Shown here piece after piece: positions 1-5,905 of a DNA stretch of 8,376 bases. The first letter of the stretch is position 1. Each line of letters opens with the position of its first letter. Below the pieces are notes generated by a model. That model searched no databases. It was not told the origin of the DNA and saw nothing but the letters and a program-made list of their open reading frames with translations. A program made the position numbers and the translations under genes. Location: contig CAMKLV010000111.1 of NCBI GenBank assembly GCA_946413695.1, positions 1 through 8,376 on the forward strand. The letters are read 5' to 3'. The DNA is from Firm-04 sp946413695 (GTDB lineage Bacteria; Bacillota; Clostridia; Oscillospirales; Ruminococcaceae).

Positions 1-55
1 TCCCTAAGGTTCTCCCCCTCGCGCTCCCTCTTTCCTTATCCTCTCCTCTCTGAGG

Positions 56-199
56 CTAAGCCACTTGTTCGATATAAGCCGCTTGCTGAAATGAACCCAC
101 ACGATTGGCATGAGCCATTTGCATTACATGAATGTATGCGCTTTTCCAAATAAGCTGCTGTTCTACGATACAACCTACGCCAAACGAGAGGCTTACGCT
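56..199 (-). other. Protein-like open frame between inverted repeats, possible gene remnant
   Basis: On the minus strand a frame opens after a TAA at 202-200 and ends with TAG at 58-56, giving about 47 sense codons. Its predicted C-terminus reads MQMAHANRVGSFQQAAYIEQ followed by VA, a balanced composition unlike the Arg/Ser/Ala-rich shadow frames elsewhere in the window. The only ATG codons are internal, in VMQM, without a good ribosome binding site. The stretch is visibly less GC rich than the flanking DNA and is enclosed by repeat arms 1-36 and 219-254. It may be the decayed 3' end of a gene carried by a repeat element, or chance. I do not recognise the protein family. Confidence 0.25.
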
Positions 200-231
200 T
201 TAAGGGGGTCAAGGAATCAGGAAAGGGGAGC

Positions 232-311
232 GCGAGGGGAAAACCTAAAGGGGATAGGGGGAATGTGAGCTTGCGAACCTTCCCCCTGTCCTCTTTGGGT
301 TCTCCCCTCGC
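232..311 (+). repeat. Long imperfect hairpin, 32-bp arms with 16-base loop
   Basis: Positions 232-263 can pair with 280-311 around the loop 264-279. Twenty-eight of the 32 positions are complementary. Of the four mismatches, three become G-U wobbles if the plus strand is transcribed and the fourth is A-C, whereas on the minus strand the same three become A-C. This asymmetry suggests, but does not prove, that a folded plus-strand RNA is what has been maintained. No U tract follows the stem, so it does not look like a simple terminator. Confidence 0.6.
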
Positions 312-408
312 ATTCGCGCCCCGCGCCCAGTAAAAATAAACCCTCGGACAAAGGATAAAGAACATCAACGCTGCAAAGTGAATAGAGAATAGTGAAAATC
401 GAAAAGTG

Positions 409-457
409 AAAAACTGAAAGCCGCCCAGTCTGCATATCGCACATCTGAGCGGCTTTC
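409..457 (-). terminator. Rho-independent terminator of the leftward operon
   Basis: A 9-bp perfect stem, GAAAGCCGC (416-424) with GCGGCTTTC (449-457), is extended inward by CAG (426-428) with CTG (445-447) across one mismatch. Read on the minus strand, the stem is followed by AG and a T-rich tract with five T at 413-409. It lies 66 bases beyond the stop codon of the last operon gene at 523. The plus-strand side also has a weak T-rich tail (CTTCT), so partial bidirectional action is possible. Confidence 0.7.
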
Positions 458-522
458 TTCTATCCATATATAAAACGGGGTCTGGCGATCAATCCCCAGC
501 AGTTTTTTTGGCGGAGCCCCCA

Positions 523-1578
523 TTATAAATCCGTCGAAGACACCGCTATCGCCGAAGCGAAAAAGTCGGATTTGTTGCGGGCATCGAATTTATCGGCAAG
601 CGACCGGCAGTTCTGCAGCATCTCCGCAGATTTTGCCGCAAGCTGCTCCGGCGTCAGAACCGTACCGTTCACCTCCGACAGCGTGCATCCCCGCTCCGCC
701 GCCGCTTTCAGCAGCATCGCCGCGCCGCGGTCAAACCAGAAGCACAAAAACGGATTCCGCGAACCCTCGCGCAGCGCCCTGTTCTTCGCATAAAATTCCA
801 GCCCGCGCGCAGGATCCGCCGCCGCATCATAAGCGAGCAGCGTGCCGATCGGCTCAAGCTGAAACCGCTGACCGGAACAAAGCACCCGCAGCGGCTCCGC
901 ATATTGCGCCGCGGCATCCGCATCCCCGCGCCTGACCGCATCGCGCAGCAGATAGAGATAAGTCTTGCAGGGGACCTCCTCCGTCCGGAGATTGCGCGAA
1001 AAAATCTGATTCGCCGCCTGCATCGCGCGCTCACGGTTTCCGGTTTCCAGCGCAAAGCGAACGGTCGAATTCAGATCGCTCGCCTCGCCGTCGCTCATGC
1101 CGTCCGATTTCGCCTCGAGAAAGCTGTCAAAATCCATGCGCATTTTTGCGCGGTCGCAATAGCTGAAAAAGATCGCGCGCTTTTCATACCACGAGCGCAG
1201 CGAATAGCCGTTCTCGAGCAGCATCCGGCGATACTCCGAGAACCAGCGGATCACCTGCACCTTTTCAATCTGATAGAACTCTGTCGCCGCCTCAACGATC
1301 CACTTGAACATCCAGAGCGTATCCCAGAGATTCTCCTTTTCCAGCGCCGGATCACGCTTGACCAGCGCCAGATATTGCGGAAAATCCACAAGCGCCTGAT
1401 AGCGGTCGCCGGAAAACACCGATTCGTGAATCAGATCATGATGAAAACAGATCGCCCACGGCAGATCATTTGCCTGCTCCGCTTCTGCCGCCGCCTGCCG
1501 GATTGCGCGCATGCGTGTTTCGCCGGATTGCAGCGCACGGTAGCTCTGCCGCAGTTCCTCCGGTTGATACTGTTCCAT
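523..1578 (-). CDS. Alpha-helical TPR-like protein of unknown function
   Basis: This 351-residue protein is predicted to be soluble, with no signal peptide or membrane segment. It is a run of amphipathic helices with helix pairs typical of tetratricopeptide-like solenoids, for example around residues 170-195 (STVRFALETGNRERAMQAAN) and 205-232, where a short loop RRGDADAA joins two helices. Trp and Tyr are frequent in residues 84-145. The C-terminal segment resembles, from memory, TPR-containing proteins of Firmicutes that lack an assigned role; protein-protein interaction is the only reasonable inference. The ATG at 1578 follows GGAGG with 8-base spacing, and the start lies 3 bases beyond the stop of the upstream protease gene, so translation is probably coupled. 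It is the last gene of the four-gene operon, with the terminator 66 bases downstream. Existence of the gene is near certain; its role is not known. Confidence 0.85.
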   Translation of the reverse strand: MEQYQPEELRQSYRALQSGETRMRAIRQAAAEAEQANDLPWAICFHHDLIHESVFSGDRYQALVDFPQYLALVKRDPALEKENLWDTLWMFKWIVEAATEFYQIEKVQVIRWFSEYRRMLLENGYSLRSWYEKRAIFFSYCDRAKMRMDFDSFLEAKSDGMSDGEASDLNSTVRFALETGNRERAMQAANQIFSRNLRTEEVPCKTYLYLLRDAVRRGDADAAAQYAEPLRVLCSGQRFQLEPIGTLLAYDAAADPARGLEFYAKNRALREGSRNPFLCFWFDRGAAMLLKAAAERGCTLSEVNGTVLTPEQLAAKSAEMLQNCRSLADKFDARNKSDFFASAIAVSSTDL

Positions 1579-1581
1579 ATG

Positions 1582-2508
1582 TCATTCCTCCGTCTCGTAT
1601 TTTCTTGCGGGAATCAGCAGCAGAATCACAATCACCGCCAGCATAACGACTGTTGCAGCCGCGCCGCCCTCGAGTCCAAACATGCCGCCGCCGATCCATT
1701 TTGCCTGCTCTGTCTGCGAAAAACTGAACACACTGCTGCCGGTGGGAATCCCGCTGACCTGCATCCCGAAGAAGTTGCCCTGCGCCCAGTTCCAGACGCT
1801 GTGCAGCGCGGCAGCACCCCAGAGACTTCCCGTCCGCAGCACATAGAGCGACTCTGCAGCGCTGAACAGAATCAGATTGGCGATTGCAAAAAAGGAGATG
1901 CCGTCATTCCCGAGATGCAGCAGTGCAAAGCATACGGCATTGACGATCACCGCAAGCCATGTGCTGTAATGCGTCCCGACCGAGGTCATCAGCCAGCCGC
2001 GGCAGATCAGCTCCTCGGAGAAGCCCTGAATCAGCCAGCCGAACGGCAGCAGAATCATCATGAGGGGGCGCATATGCGTCTGCAGCCCTTCATAGCGGAT
2101 TGCACCGCTGCACCATGCGATCAGAATGACCGCTGTCATCATCCCGAACCCGAGCAGCAATCCGCACAGATAATCCGGCAGACATTTTCGCCGCGTCAGG
2201 AACAATGTCCGGCAGGGGCGGTTCTCGATCAGGCGGCTGCAGACGAAAACCAGCGCAATGGGAATCACCGTCAGACCGGTATGCATCAGCAGCTCCAGAT
2301 CATAATCGGTGCTCCTGTCTCCGCCTGTCTGCCGGAGCAGAATGGCAATCACCCACGCCGTAATCTGCTCCAGATACACAGAGCAGAGCACAAATCCCCA
2401 GAACAGCAGCAGCACCAGAAACAGATTCCGGCTGATGCGCAGCTCGGGCAGCGCGCGGATGCGTTCAAAAAACGGCTTCGGTGTCTGCAGTTTCAGATCA
2501 GATTTCAT
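1582..2508 (-). CDS. CPBP-family intramembrane metalloprotease (CAAX/Abi family)
   Basis: This 308-residue integral membrane protein carries the three signatures of the CPBP (CAAX protease and bacteriocin-processing) family: EELICR at residues 165-170 (EExxxR), FALLH at 194-198 (FxxxH) and HSVWN at 236-240 (HxxxN). These supply the Glu and His residues of the intramembrane catalytic site. Hydrophobic helices lie at about 28-60, 76-92, 113-135, 150-162, 183-200, 206-222 and 283-300. In other bacteria relatives act in bacteriocin self-immunity or maturation or in membrane-protein processing; the substrate here cannot be inferred, and no bacteriocin gene is visible. The ATG at 2508 is preferred over an in-frame ATG at 2526 because AAAAGGA (2523-2517) sits 8 bases upstream of 2508, whereas the 2526 start would lie inside the preceding gene without a site. 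The start is 4 bases past the stop of the pseudouridine synthase gene. Confidence 0.9.
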   Translation of the reverse strand: MKSDLKLQTPKPFFERIRALPELRISRNLFLVLLLFWGFVLCSVYLEQITAWVIAILLRQTGGDRSTDYDLELLMHTGLTVIPIALVFVCSRLIENRPCRTLFLTRRKCLPDYLCGLLLGFGMMTAVILIAWCSGAIRYEGLQTHMRPLMMILLPFGWLIQGFSEELICRGWLMTSVGTHYSTWLAVIVNAVCFALLHLGNDGISFFAIANLILFSAAESLYVLRTGSLWGAAALHSVWNWAQGNFFGMQVSGIPTGSSVFSFSQTEQAKWIGGGMFGLEGGAAATVVMLAVIVILLLIPARKYETEE

Positions 2509-2512
2509 AGCA

Positions 2513-3367
2513 TCAGTCCTTTTCATTCAGCAATGCCTGCATTTCCGCGCGCAGCGGCGCATGCAGCACAATCGGTTTGCAGTTCGCAGGATCGGTCAGT
2601 GTCAGTTCGCCGCAGTGCAGCGCATGTGCCTGCAGGCGCGAGCAGTCGCCGCCGTAGAGCGCATCGCCGAGCAGCGGATAGCCGATGTGCGCCATGTGCA
2701 CGCGAATCTGATGTGTTCTGCCGGTTTCGAGCGTCAGCTCCAGCAGCGTGCAGCAGGGGGCTTCTTCGAGCACGCGGTAATGCGTGACCGCCGGTCTGCC
2801 GTCTGCGCGGACACAGCGCGTGATGACGGATGCCTGCTCCCTTGCGATCGGTGCCTCGACGGTTCCGCTGCCGTGCAGACCGTTCGCAACCAGCGCATAA
2901 TACCGCTTCTGCACCCCGCCGCGGAGCTGATGCGCCGCATAGGCGGTTTTCGCGATCAGGCAGAGCCCCGAGGTATTGCGGTCAAGGCGGTTGACCAGAT
3001 GAAAACCGCAATCCGGATTCTGCGCGGCGAACCAGTTTGCCAGCGTATCCGCCCGATGCAGCATCGAGGGATGCACCGGCATGCCGGCGGGCTTATCGCA
3101 GACCAGAATCTGCGCAGATTCGTATACAACGGGGACATGCAGCTCCGGATTCGGCGTGTGCCCGCAGGTCTCCGGCAGGTGCAGCATGATGACATCGCCG
3201 TCCGCAACCGGATCAACCGTCCGGAGATGCTGCCCGTCCCGCGTGATGCCGTCCGGCACAGCCTTGAGCCGCTTGATCATCTGCGCCGAGATGCCTGCGT
3301 ATCTGCGCAGATAGTTCCCGAGCAGCATTTCGCCCCCGCAGCGGACTTCAATCCGCAGACGGCTCAC
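2513..3367 (-). CDS. RluA-family RNA pseudouridine synthase
   Basis: This 284-residue enzyme should isomerise a specific uridine in rRNA or tRNA to pseudouridine. Residues 14-62 look like the S4-type RNA-binding domain often fused N-terminally in the RluC/RluD group. The catalytic domain follows, with IVLVCDKPAGMPVHP-like strand residues 87-100, the active-site motif NRLDRNTSG (126-134, catalytic Asp129) and the family motif ETGRTHQIRVHMAHIGYPLL (214-233). The usual His before RLD is Asn here, a variant I believe also occurs in other Clostridia. The target base cannot be assigned from sequence alone. Translation starts at GTG (3367-3365), which overlaps the TGA of the preceding gene as GTGA; an AGAAGG site lies 7 bases upstream. 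No in-frame ATG near this position would keep the complete S4 domain, so the GTG start is well supported. Confidence 0.92.
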   Translation of the reverse strand: MSRLRIEVRCGGEMLLGNYLRRYAGISAQMIKRLKAVPDGITRDGQHLRTVDPVADGDVIMLHLPETCGHTPNPELHVPVVYESAQILVCDKPAGMPVHPSMLHRADTLANWFAAQNPDCGFHLVNRLDRNTSGLCLIAKTAYAAHQLRGGVQKRYYALVANGLHGSGTVEAPIAREQASVITRCVRADGRPAVTHYRVLEEAPCCTLLELTLETGRTHQIRVHMAHIGYPLLGDALYGGDCSRLQAHALHCGELTLTDPANCKPIVLHAPLRAEMQALLNEKD

Positions 3368-3693
3368 AGCGCCGCCTTCTTCCTGCGCGGTTTCGGCTCC
3401 GGCAGTTCTTCATACATTGCGGGAATCAGCGCTTCAAGCAGCGCCCTGTCATCCGGATCGGGCACAAGCAGCATCGGCTTTGCGCCCTCATACGGAATCT
3501 CATGCACCGCATCCGGCAGCAGACGCCGTGCAGCCGGTGTCTCCTTGACGAGAAACCGGTTATCATAAATGCCGCCGAACACCCTGCCGCGGTAGTAGAG
3601 GATGTATTCCGACATCATCGCGCGGCTGCGGATCTCCGGCAGCGCGGAAAGCTGCTCCGTGATATAAGTGAGATAATCTTTGCTCGATGCCAT
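3364..3693 (-). CDS. TfoX N-terminal domain protein
   Basis: This small 109-residue protein matches the TfoX/Sxy N-terminal domain along nearly its whole length. The core is MSEYILYYRGRVFGGIYDNR (residues 27-46), corresponding to the family's Met-(Phe/Ser)-Gly/Glu then Gly-Lys/Arg-x-Phe-Gly pattern, followed by FLVK and a Pro-rich strand ending MLLVPDPDD. Residues 98-109 form a basic tail (PEPKPRRKKAAL). The C-terminal TfoX domain of the gammaproteobacterial competence regulator is absent, so a competence role should not be assumed; stand-alone N domains are common in Firmicutes and mostly uncharacterised. ATG at 3693 follows GAAGGAG with 7-base spacing. It is the first gene of the leftward operon, about 24 bases from the predicted transcription start, and overlaps the pseudouridine synthase gene by 4 bases. 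Confidence 0.88.
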   Translation of the reverse strand: MASSKDYLTYITEQLSALPEIRSRAMMSEYILYYRGRVFGGIYDNRFLVKETPAARRLLPDAVHEIPYEGAKPMLLVPDPDDRALLEALIPAMYEELPEPKPRRKKAAL

Positions 3694-3722
3694 ATGCAGA
3701 CTCCTTCCGTGATTCTTCTGTT

Positions 3723-3751
3723 ATCTTAACATATCCGCGGATTCTTGTCAA
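3723..3751 (-). promoter_or_regulatory. Sigma-A promoter of the leftward operon
   Basis: On the minus strand a perfect TTGACA (-35, 3751-3746) is followed by a 17-base spacer and TAAGAT (-10, 3728-3723), with TG one base upstream of the -10 (extended -10). The expected transcription start near 3717 gives a leader of about 24 bases before the ATG at 3693, with room for the GAAGGAG site and no leader structure. It should drive all four minus-strand genes, since no other promoter of this quality was seen at their tight junctions. Confidence 0.82.
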
Positions 3752-3776
3752 GTTCGGCGCGGTTTCTGCATAGAAT
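3747..3776 (+). promoter_or_regulatory. Putative sigma-E-like (mother-cell) promoter of the cortex-lytic operon
   Basis: Plus-strand GTCAAGTT (3747-3754) and CATAGAAT (3769-3776) are separated by 14 bases. From memory the Bacillus sigma-E pattern is about GTCATATT, 14-15 bases, CATACAAT, giving 6/8 and 7/8 matches. The start site would be near 3783, a leader of about 25 bases before ATG 3808. A sigma-A reading (TTGTCA 3745-3750, TAGAAT 3771-3776) needs a 20-base spacer and is weaker. The -35 overlaps the -35 of the divergent sigma-A promoter. Confidence 0.45.
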
Positions 3777-3807
3777 GAAGCAGAATGCCCGCGAAAGGAG
3801 TTTTTGC

Positions 3808-4488
3808 ATGAACCGTCAGGAATTTGAGGATACCGCCCGCCGCTACCGCGAGGAGCTGTTCCGGATGTATGCAAACCAGAGTATGAATCCGCCGCCGAAG
3901 CCGGTGCAGGATGCATCCCCTGCAGCGCCGCAGGCTGTTCCGGCAAACGCCGTTCCGGAGCCGGAACCGCAGCCGTCTGTACAGTCCGCAGTCCCCGCTC
4001 TGCCCGAACCGCTGCCGCAGCCGAATCCGCAGCCCGAGCCGCCGGAAGAATCCGATAGACCGGAATCTGCACCGGAAGAATCTGCTGACCCCGCCATGCC
4101 CAAGCGCGCCTACACCGGCATCATCCGCGTACATGTCGCGACGGCGCAGGGCGCAAAACCGGTTGCGGGCGCTGCCGTCCTCATCACGCATATCACAGCA
4201 GGCGAGCCGGAGCTGATCTCCCTGCAGACAACCGATCAGAGCGGCAACATCGAAGCGGTGACCGTCCCCGCGCCGCCGCCCTCTGCCGATCAGCGGCATC
4301 CGGAATCCTGCCTCTATGACATCACCGCGCAGGCTGCCGGATATTACCGCGAGCACAGCACGGATGTCCCCGTGTTCCCGAATGTCACCTCGGTGCAGAA
4401 TTTCGATCTGATTCCGCTCCCCGCAGGCGCAGACGAACCGCTCCCCGAGGGCGACATCACCTATTACAACAACATGCCGCAATACTGA
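3808..4488 (+). CDS. Stand-alone SleC-prodomain-like protein with Pro/Glu-rich linker
   Basis: This 226-residue protein has three parts. Residues 1-24 form a charged helix (MNRQEFEDTARRYREELFRM). Residues 27-98 are a Pro/Glu/Ala/Gln-rich disordered linker. Residues 102-205 form a beta-sandwich-like domain of the carboxypeptidase-regulatory type: IIRVHVATAQGAKPVAGAAV, then TTDQSGNIEAVTVPAP, then YDITAQAAGYY. The last pattern, an adaptable strand with G-x-P-V-x-G-A-x-V followed by T-D-x-x-G, resembles the N-terminal propeptide region that precedes the catalytic domain in Clostridium SleC as I remember it. Here it is a separate gene immediately before the catalytic gene, so I infer a role in folding, localising or restraining that enzyme. 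No signal peptide is seen. The ATG at 3808 follows AAAGGAG (3794-3800) with 7-base spacing; an upstream GTG/ATG extension into the promoter region is rejected. Confidence 0.8.
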   Translation: MNRQEFEDTARRYREELFRMYANQSMNPPPKPVQDASPAAPQAVPANAVPEPEPQPSVQSAVPALPEPLPQPNPQPEPPEESDRPESAPEESADPAMPKRAYTGIIRVHVATAQGAKPVAGAAVLITHITAGEPELISLQTTDQSGNIEAVTVPAPPPSADQRHPESCLYDITAQAAGYYREHSTDVPVFPNVTSVQNFDLIPLPAGADEPLPEGDITYYNNMPQY

Positions 4489-4501
4489 GAGGAGCGTGCC
4501 C

Positions 4502-5890
4502 ATGCTCAGCGGAGAGGTTTTTATTCCGGAGACGATCACCGTGCATCTCGGGCTGCCGGATTCCGATGCGGCGAATGTCACAATCCCCTATATCAGCTAC
4601 CTGAAAAATTCCGCGTGCAGCGAAATCTATCCGACATGGCCGGAAAATTCCCTGCGCGCCAATATCTATGTCATCAACACCTACGCGCTCAACCGCATCT
4701 ATACCGAGTGGTACCGTTCGCGCGGCTACCCGTTTGACATCACCAGCACCACGCAGTACGATCAGGCGTTTGTCTACGGGCGCGAGCTGTTCGCAAATAT
4801 CAGCGAGCTCTGCGAGGAGCTGTTCCGCTCCTATATCCGGCGGCAGGGGAGCTATGAGCCGCTGTTCTCCGCCTTCTGCGACGGCTCGCGCACAAGCTGC
4901 GCGGGGCTTTCGCAGTGGGGGACGGTCGGGCTTGCGAATCAGGGGCTCATCCCCTATGAGATTCTGCAGTATTATTACGGCAGCGATATCGACATTGTCC
5001 GCGCGCAGGAAATCCGCACGCCGGCGCCGAGCTATCCGGGCGTGCCGCAGGAACCGGGCATGGTCGGGCGGGATGTGCAGACCATCCAGATTCAGCTCAA
5101 CCGGATTGCGCGCAATTTTCCGGCAATCCCCAAGATTCCCGAGGCAGACGGCGTCTACGATGAACAGACGGCGGCGGCTGTCCGCGTGTTTCAGTCGGTG
5201 TTCGATCTGCCGCAGACCGGCATCGTCAACGAGCCGACATGGAACCGCATCTCCTATCTCTATGTCAGCGTCAAGCGCCTCGCCGAGCTCGATTCCGAGG
5301 GACTCAGCTACGGCGAACTGCAGCGCAGTTTCCCCAATACCCTGCGCGAAGGCGATTACGGCGATGCTGTCCGCGCATTTCAGTATTATCTTGCGGTGAT
5401 CGGCGCATACTATCAGAGCGTGCTGCCGCTGCGCATCTCCGGCGACTACAACGCGGAGACCGCCGCCTCCGTGCGCTCCTTCCAGCAGACCTACGGGCTC
5501 CCGCAGACCGGCATCGCAGACCGCAGAACGTGGAATGACATCTACCGCGCCTATGCCGGTATCCTCGCCTCGAATCCGCCGCAGGAATGCGCGCAGCTCT
5601 ATCCGAATGCGGTGCTGCGCGAGGGCGTCACGAGCGAGAACGTGCGAAAGTTGCAGCAATATCTGACATATATCGCGCAATATGATGATAATATCCGACC
5701 GGTCACCGATACCGGCTATTTCGGTCCGCTGACCAAAGCCGCCGTGCAGGCATTCCAGCGCGAATACGGTCTGACGGCGAACGGGCAGGTCGGCACAGTG
5801 ACATGGGATGCGATCACCGGCGTCTATTCCGAGATGAAATGCGGCGCCGGAAAGCGTCCCTATCAGGCACCGGGCTATACGATCCGGTGA
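4502..5890 (+). CDS. sleC: SleC-like spore cortex-lytic transglycosylase with three peptidoglycan-binding modules
   Basis: This 462-residue protein should cleave the modified peptidoglycan of the spore cortex during germination. Residues 20-165 form a SpoIID/LytB-type lytic transglycosylase domain: WPENSLRAN (46-54) aligns with the SpoIID P-E-A-L-K-A-Q motif, making Glu48 the candidate catalytic acid, and AGLSQWGTVGLANQG (134-148) plus EILQYYYG (153-160) match the domain's C-terminal signature. Three PG_binding_1 modules follow at about 186-250, 283-347 and 374-438, each with the xxVxxFQxxxxLxxxG and TW hallmarks. Clostridium SleC carries a propeptide at its N-terminus; it is missing here and apparently encoded by the preceding gene. 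No signal peptide is present, as expected for mother-cell synthesis. ATG 4502 is chosen over GTG 4496 because AGAGGAG (4488-4494) is spaced 7 bases from it. The start follows the upstream stop by 13 bases. Confidence 0.87.
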   Translation: MLSGEVFIPETITVHLGLPDSDAANVTIPYISYLKNSACSEIYPTWPENSLRANIYVINTYALNRIYTEWYRSRGYPFDITSTTQYDQAFVYGRELFANISELCEELFRSYIRRQGSYEPLFSAFCDGSRTSCAGLSQWGTVGLANQGLIPYEILQYYYGSDIDIVRAQEIRTPAPSYPGVPQEPGMVGRDVQTIQIQLNRIARNFPAIPKIPEADGVYDEQTAAAVRVFQSVFDLPQTGIVNEPTWNRISYLYVSVKRLAELDSEGLSYGELQRSFPNTLREGDYGDAVRAFQYYLAVIGAYYQSVLPLRISGDYNAETAASVRSFQQTYGLPQTGIADRRTWNDIYRAYAGILASNPPQECAQLYPNAVLREGVTSENVRKLQQYLTYIAQYDDNIRPVTDTGYFGPLTKAAVQAFQREYGLTANGQVGTVTWDAITGVYSEMKCGAGKRPYQAPGYTIR

Positions 5891-5905
5891 GAACAGGAGG
5901 CAATC

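Larger units (their letters stand above)
1..311. repeat. Cluster of three related imperfect inverted/direct repeat arms
   Basis: This stretch holds no gene but three related arms. Arm A (1-36) is the reverse complement of arm B (219-254): on the plus strand B reads AGGAAAG then GGGAGCGCGAGGGG, and A repeats this inverted with a few one-base insertions and substitutions. Arm C (280-311) shares GGTTCTCCCC(C)TCGC with arm A (8-22 against 298-311) in the same orientation. Arms A and B enclose a less GC-rich core of about 180 bases. The arrangement resembles a small non-autonomous element or an interspersed intergenic repeat, but no target-site duplication can be judged because arm A touches the window edge. 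Function is unknown. Confidence 0.6.

Noticed and set aside
36..467. Minus-strand open frame across the left intergenic region
   Set aside because: It runs through the repeat arms and the terminator, has no ribosome binding site, and its composition follows the repeats.
477..509. Possible plus-strand terminator, GGGG/CCCC pairing followed by seven T (503-509)
   Set aside because: The stem is only four base pairs with five bases between it and the T tract, and no plus-strand gene precedes it.
904..2787. Long plus-strand open frame of more than 600 codons
   Set aside because: It is antisense to the TPR-like, protease and pseudouridine synthase genes, is rich in Arg/His/Gln as expected of a GC-driven shadow, and lacks a ribosome binding site and any family motif.
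1582..3367. Bacteriocin immunity system around the CPBP protease
   Set aside because: No bacteriocin precursor, ABC exporter or sensor gene is present; the neighbours are housekeeping-type genes, so a general membrane protease is the safer call.
3364..3693. Competence regulator TfoX/Sxy
   Set aside because: Only the N-terminal domain is present and no competence genes are nearby; the name would overstate the evidence.
3745..3807. Upstream in-frame extension of the prodomain gene
   Set aside because: It would start within the promoter region without a ribosome binding site, whereas ATG 3808 has AAAGGAG at ideal spacing.
3850..4830. Fourteen-base identity GAGGAGCTGTTCCG in the prodomain and enzyme genes
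   Set aside because: It encodes Glu-Glu-Leu-Phe-Arg in helices of both proteins and the flanking DNA does not match, so chance and shared codon preference explain it.
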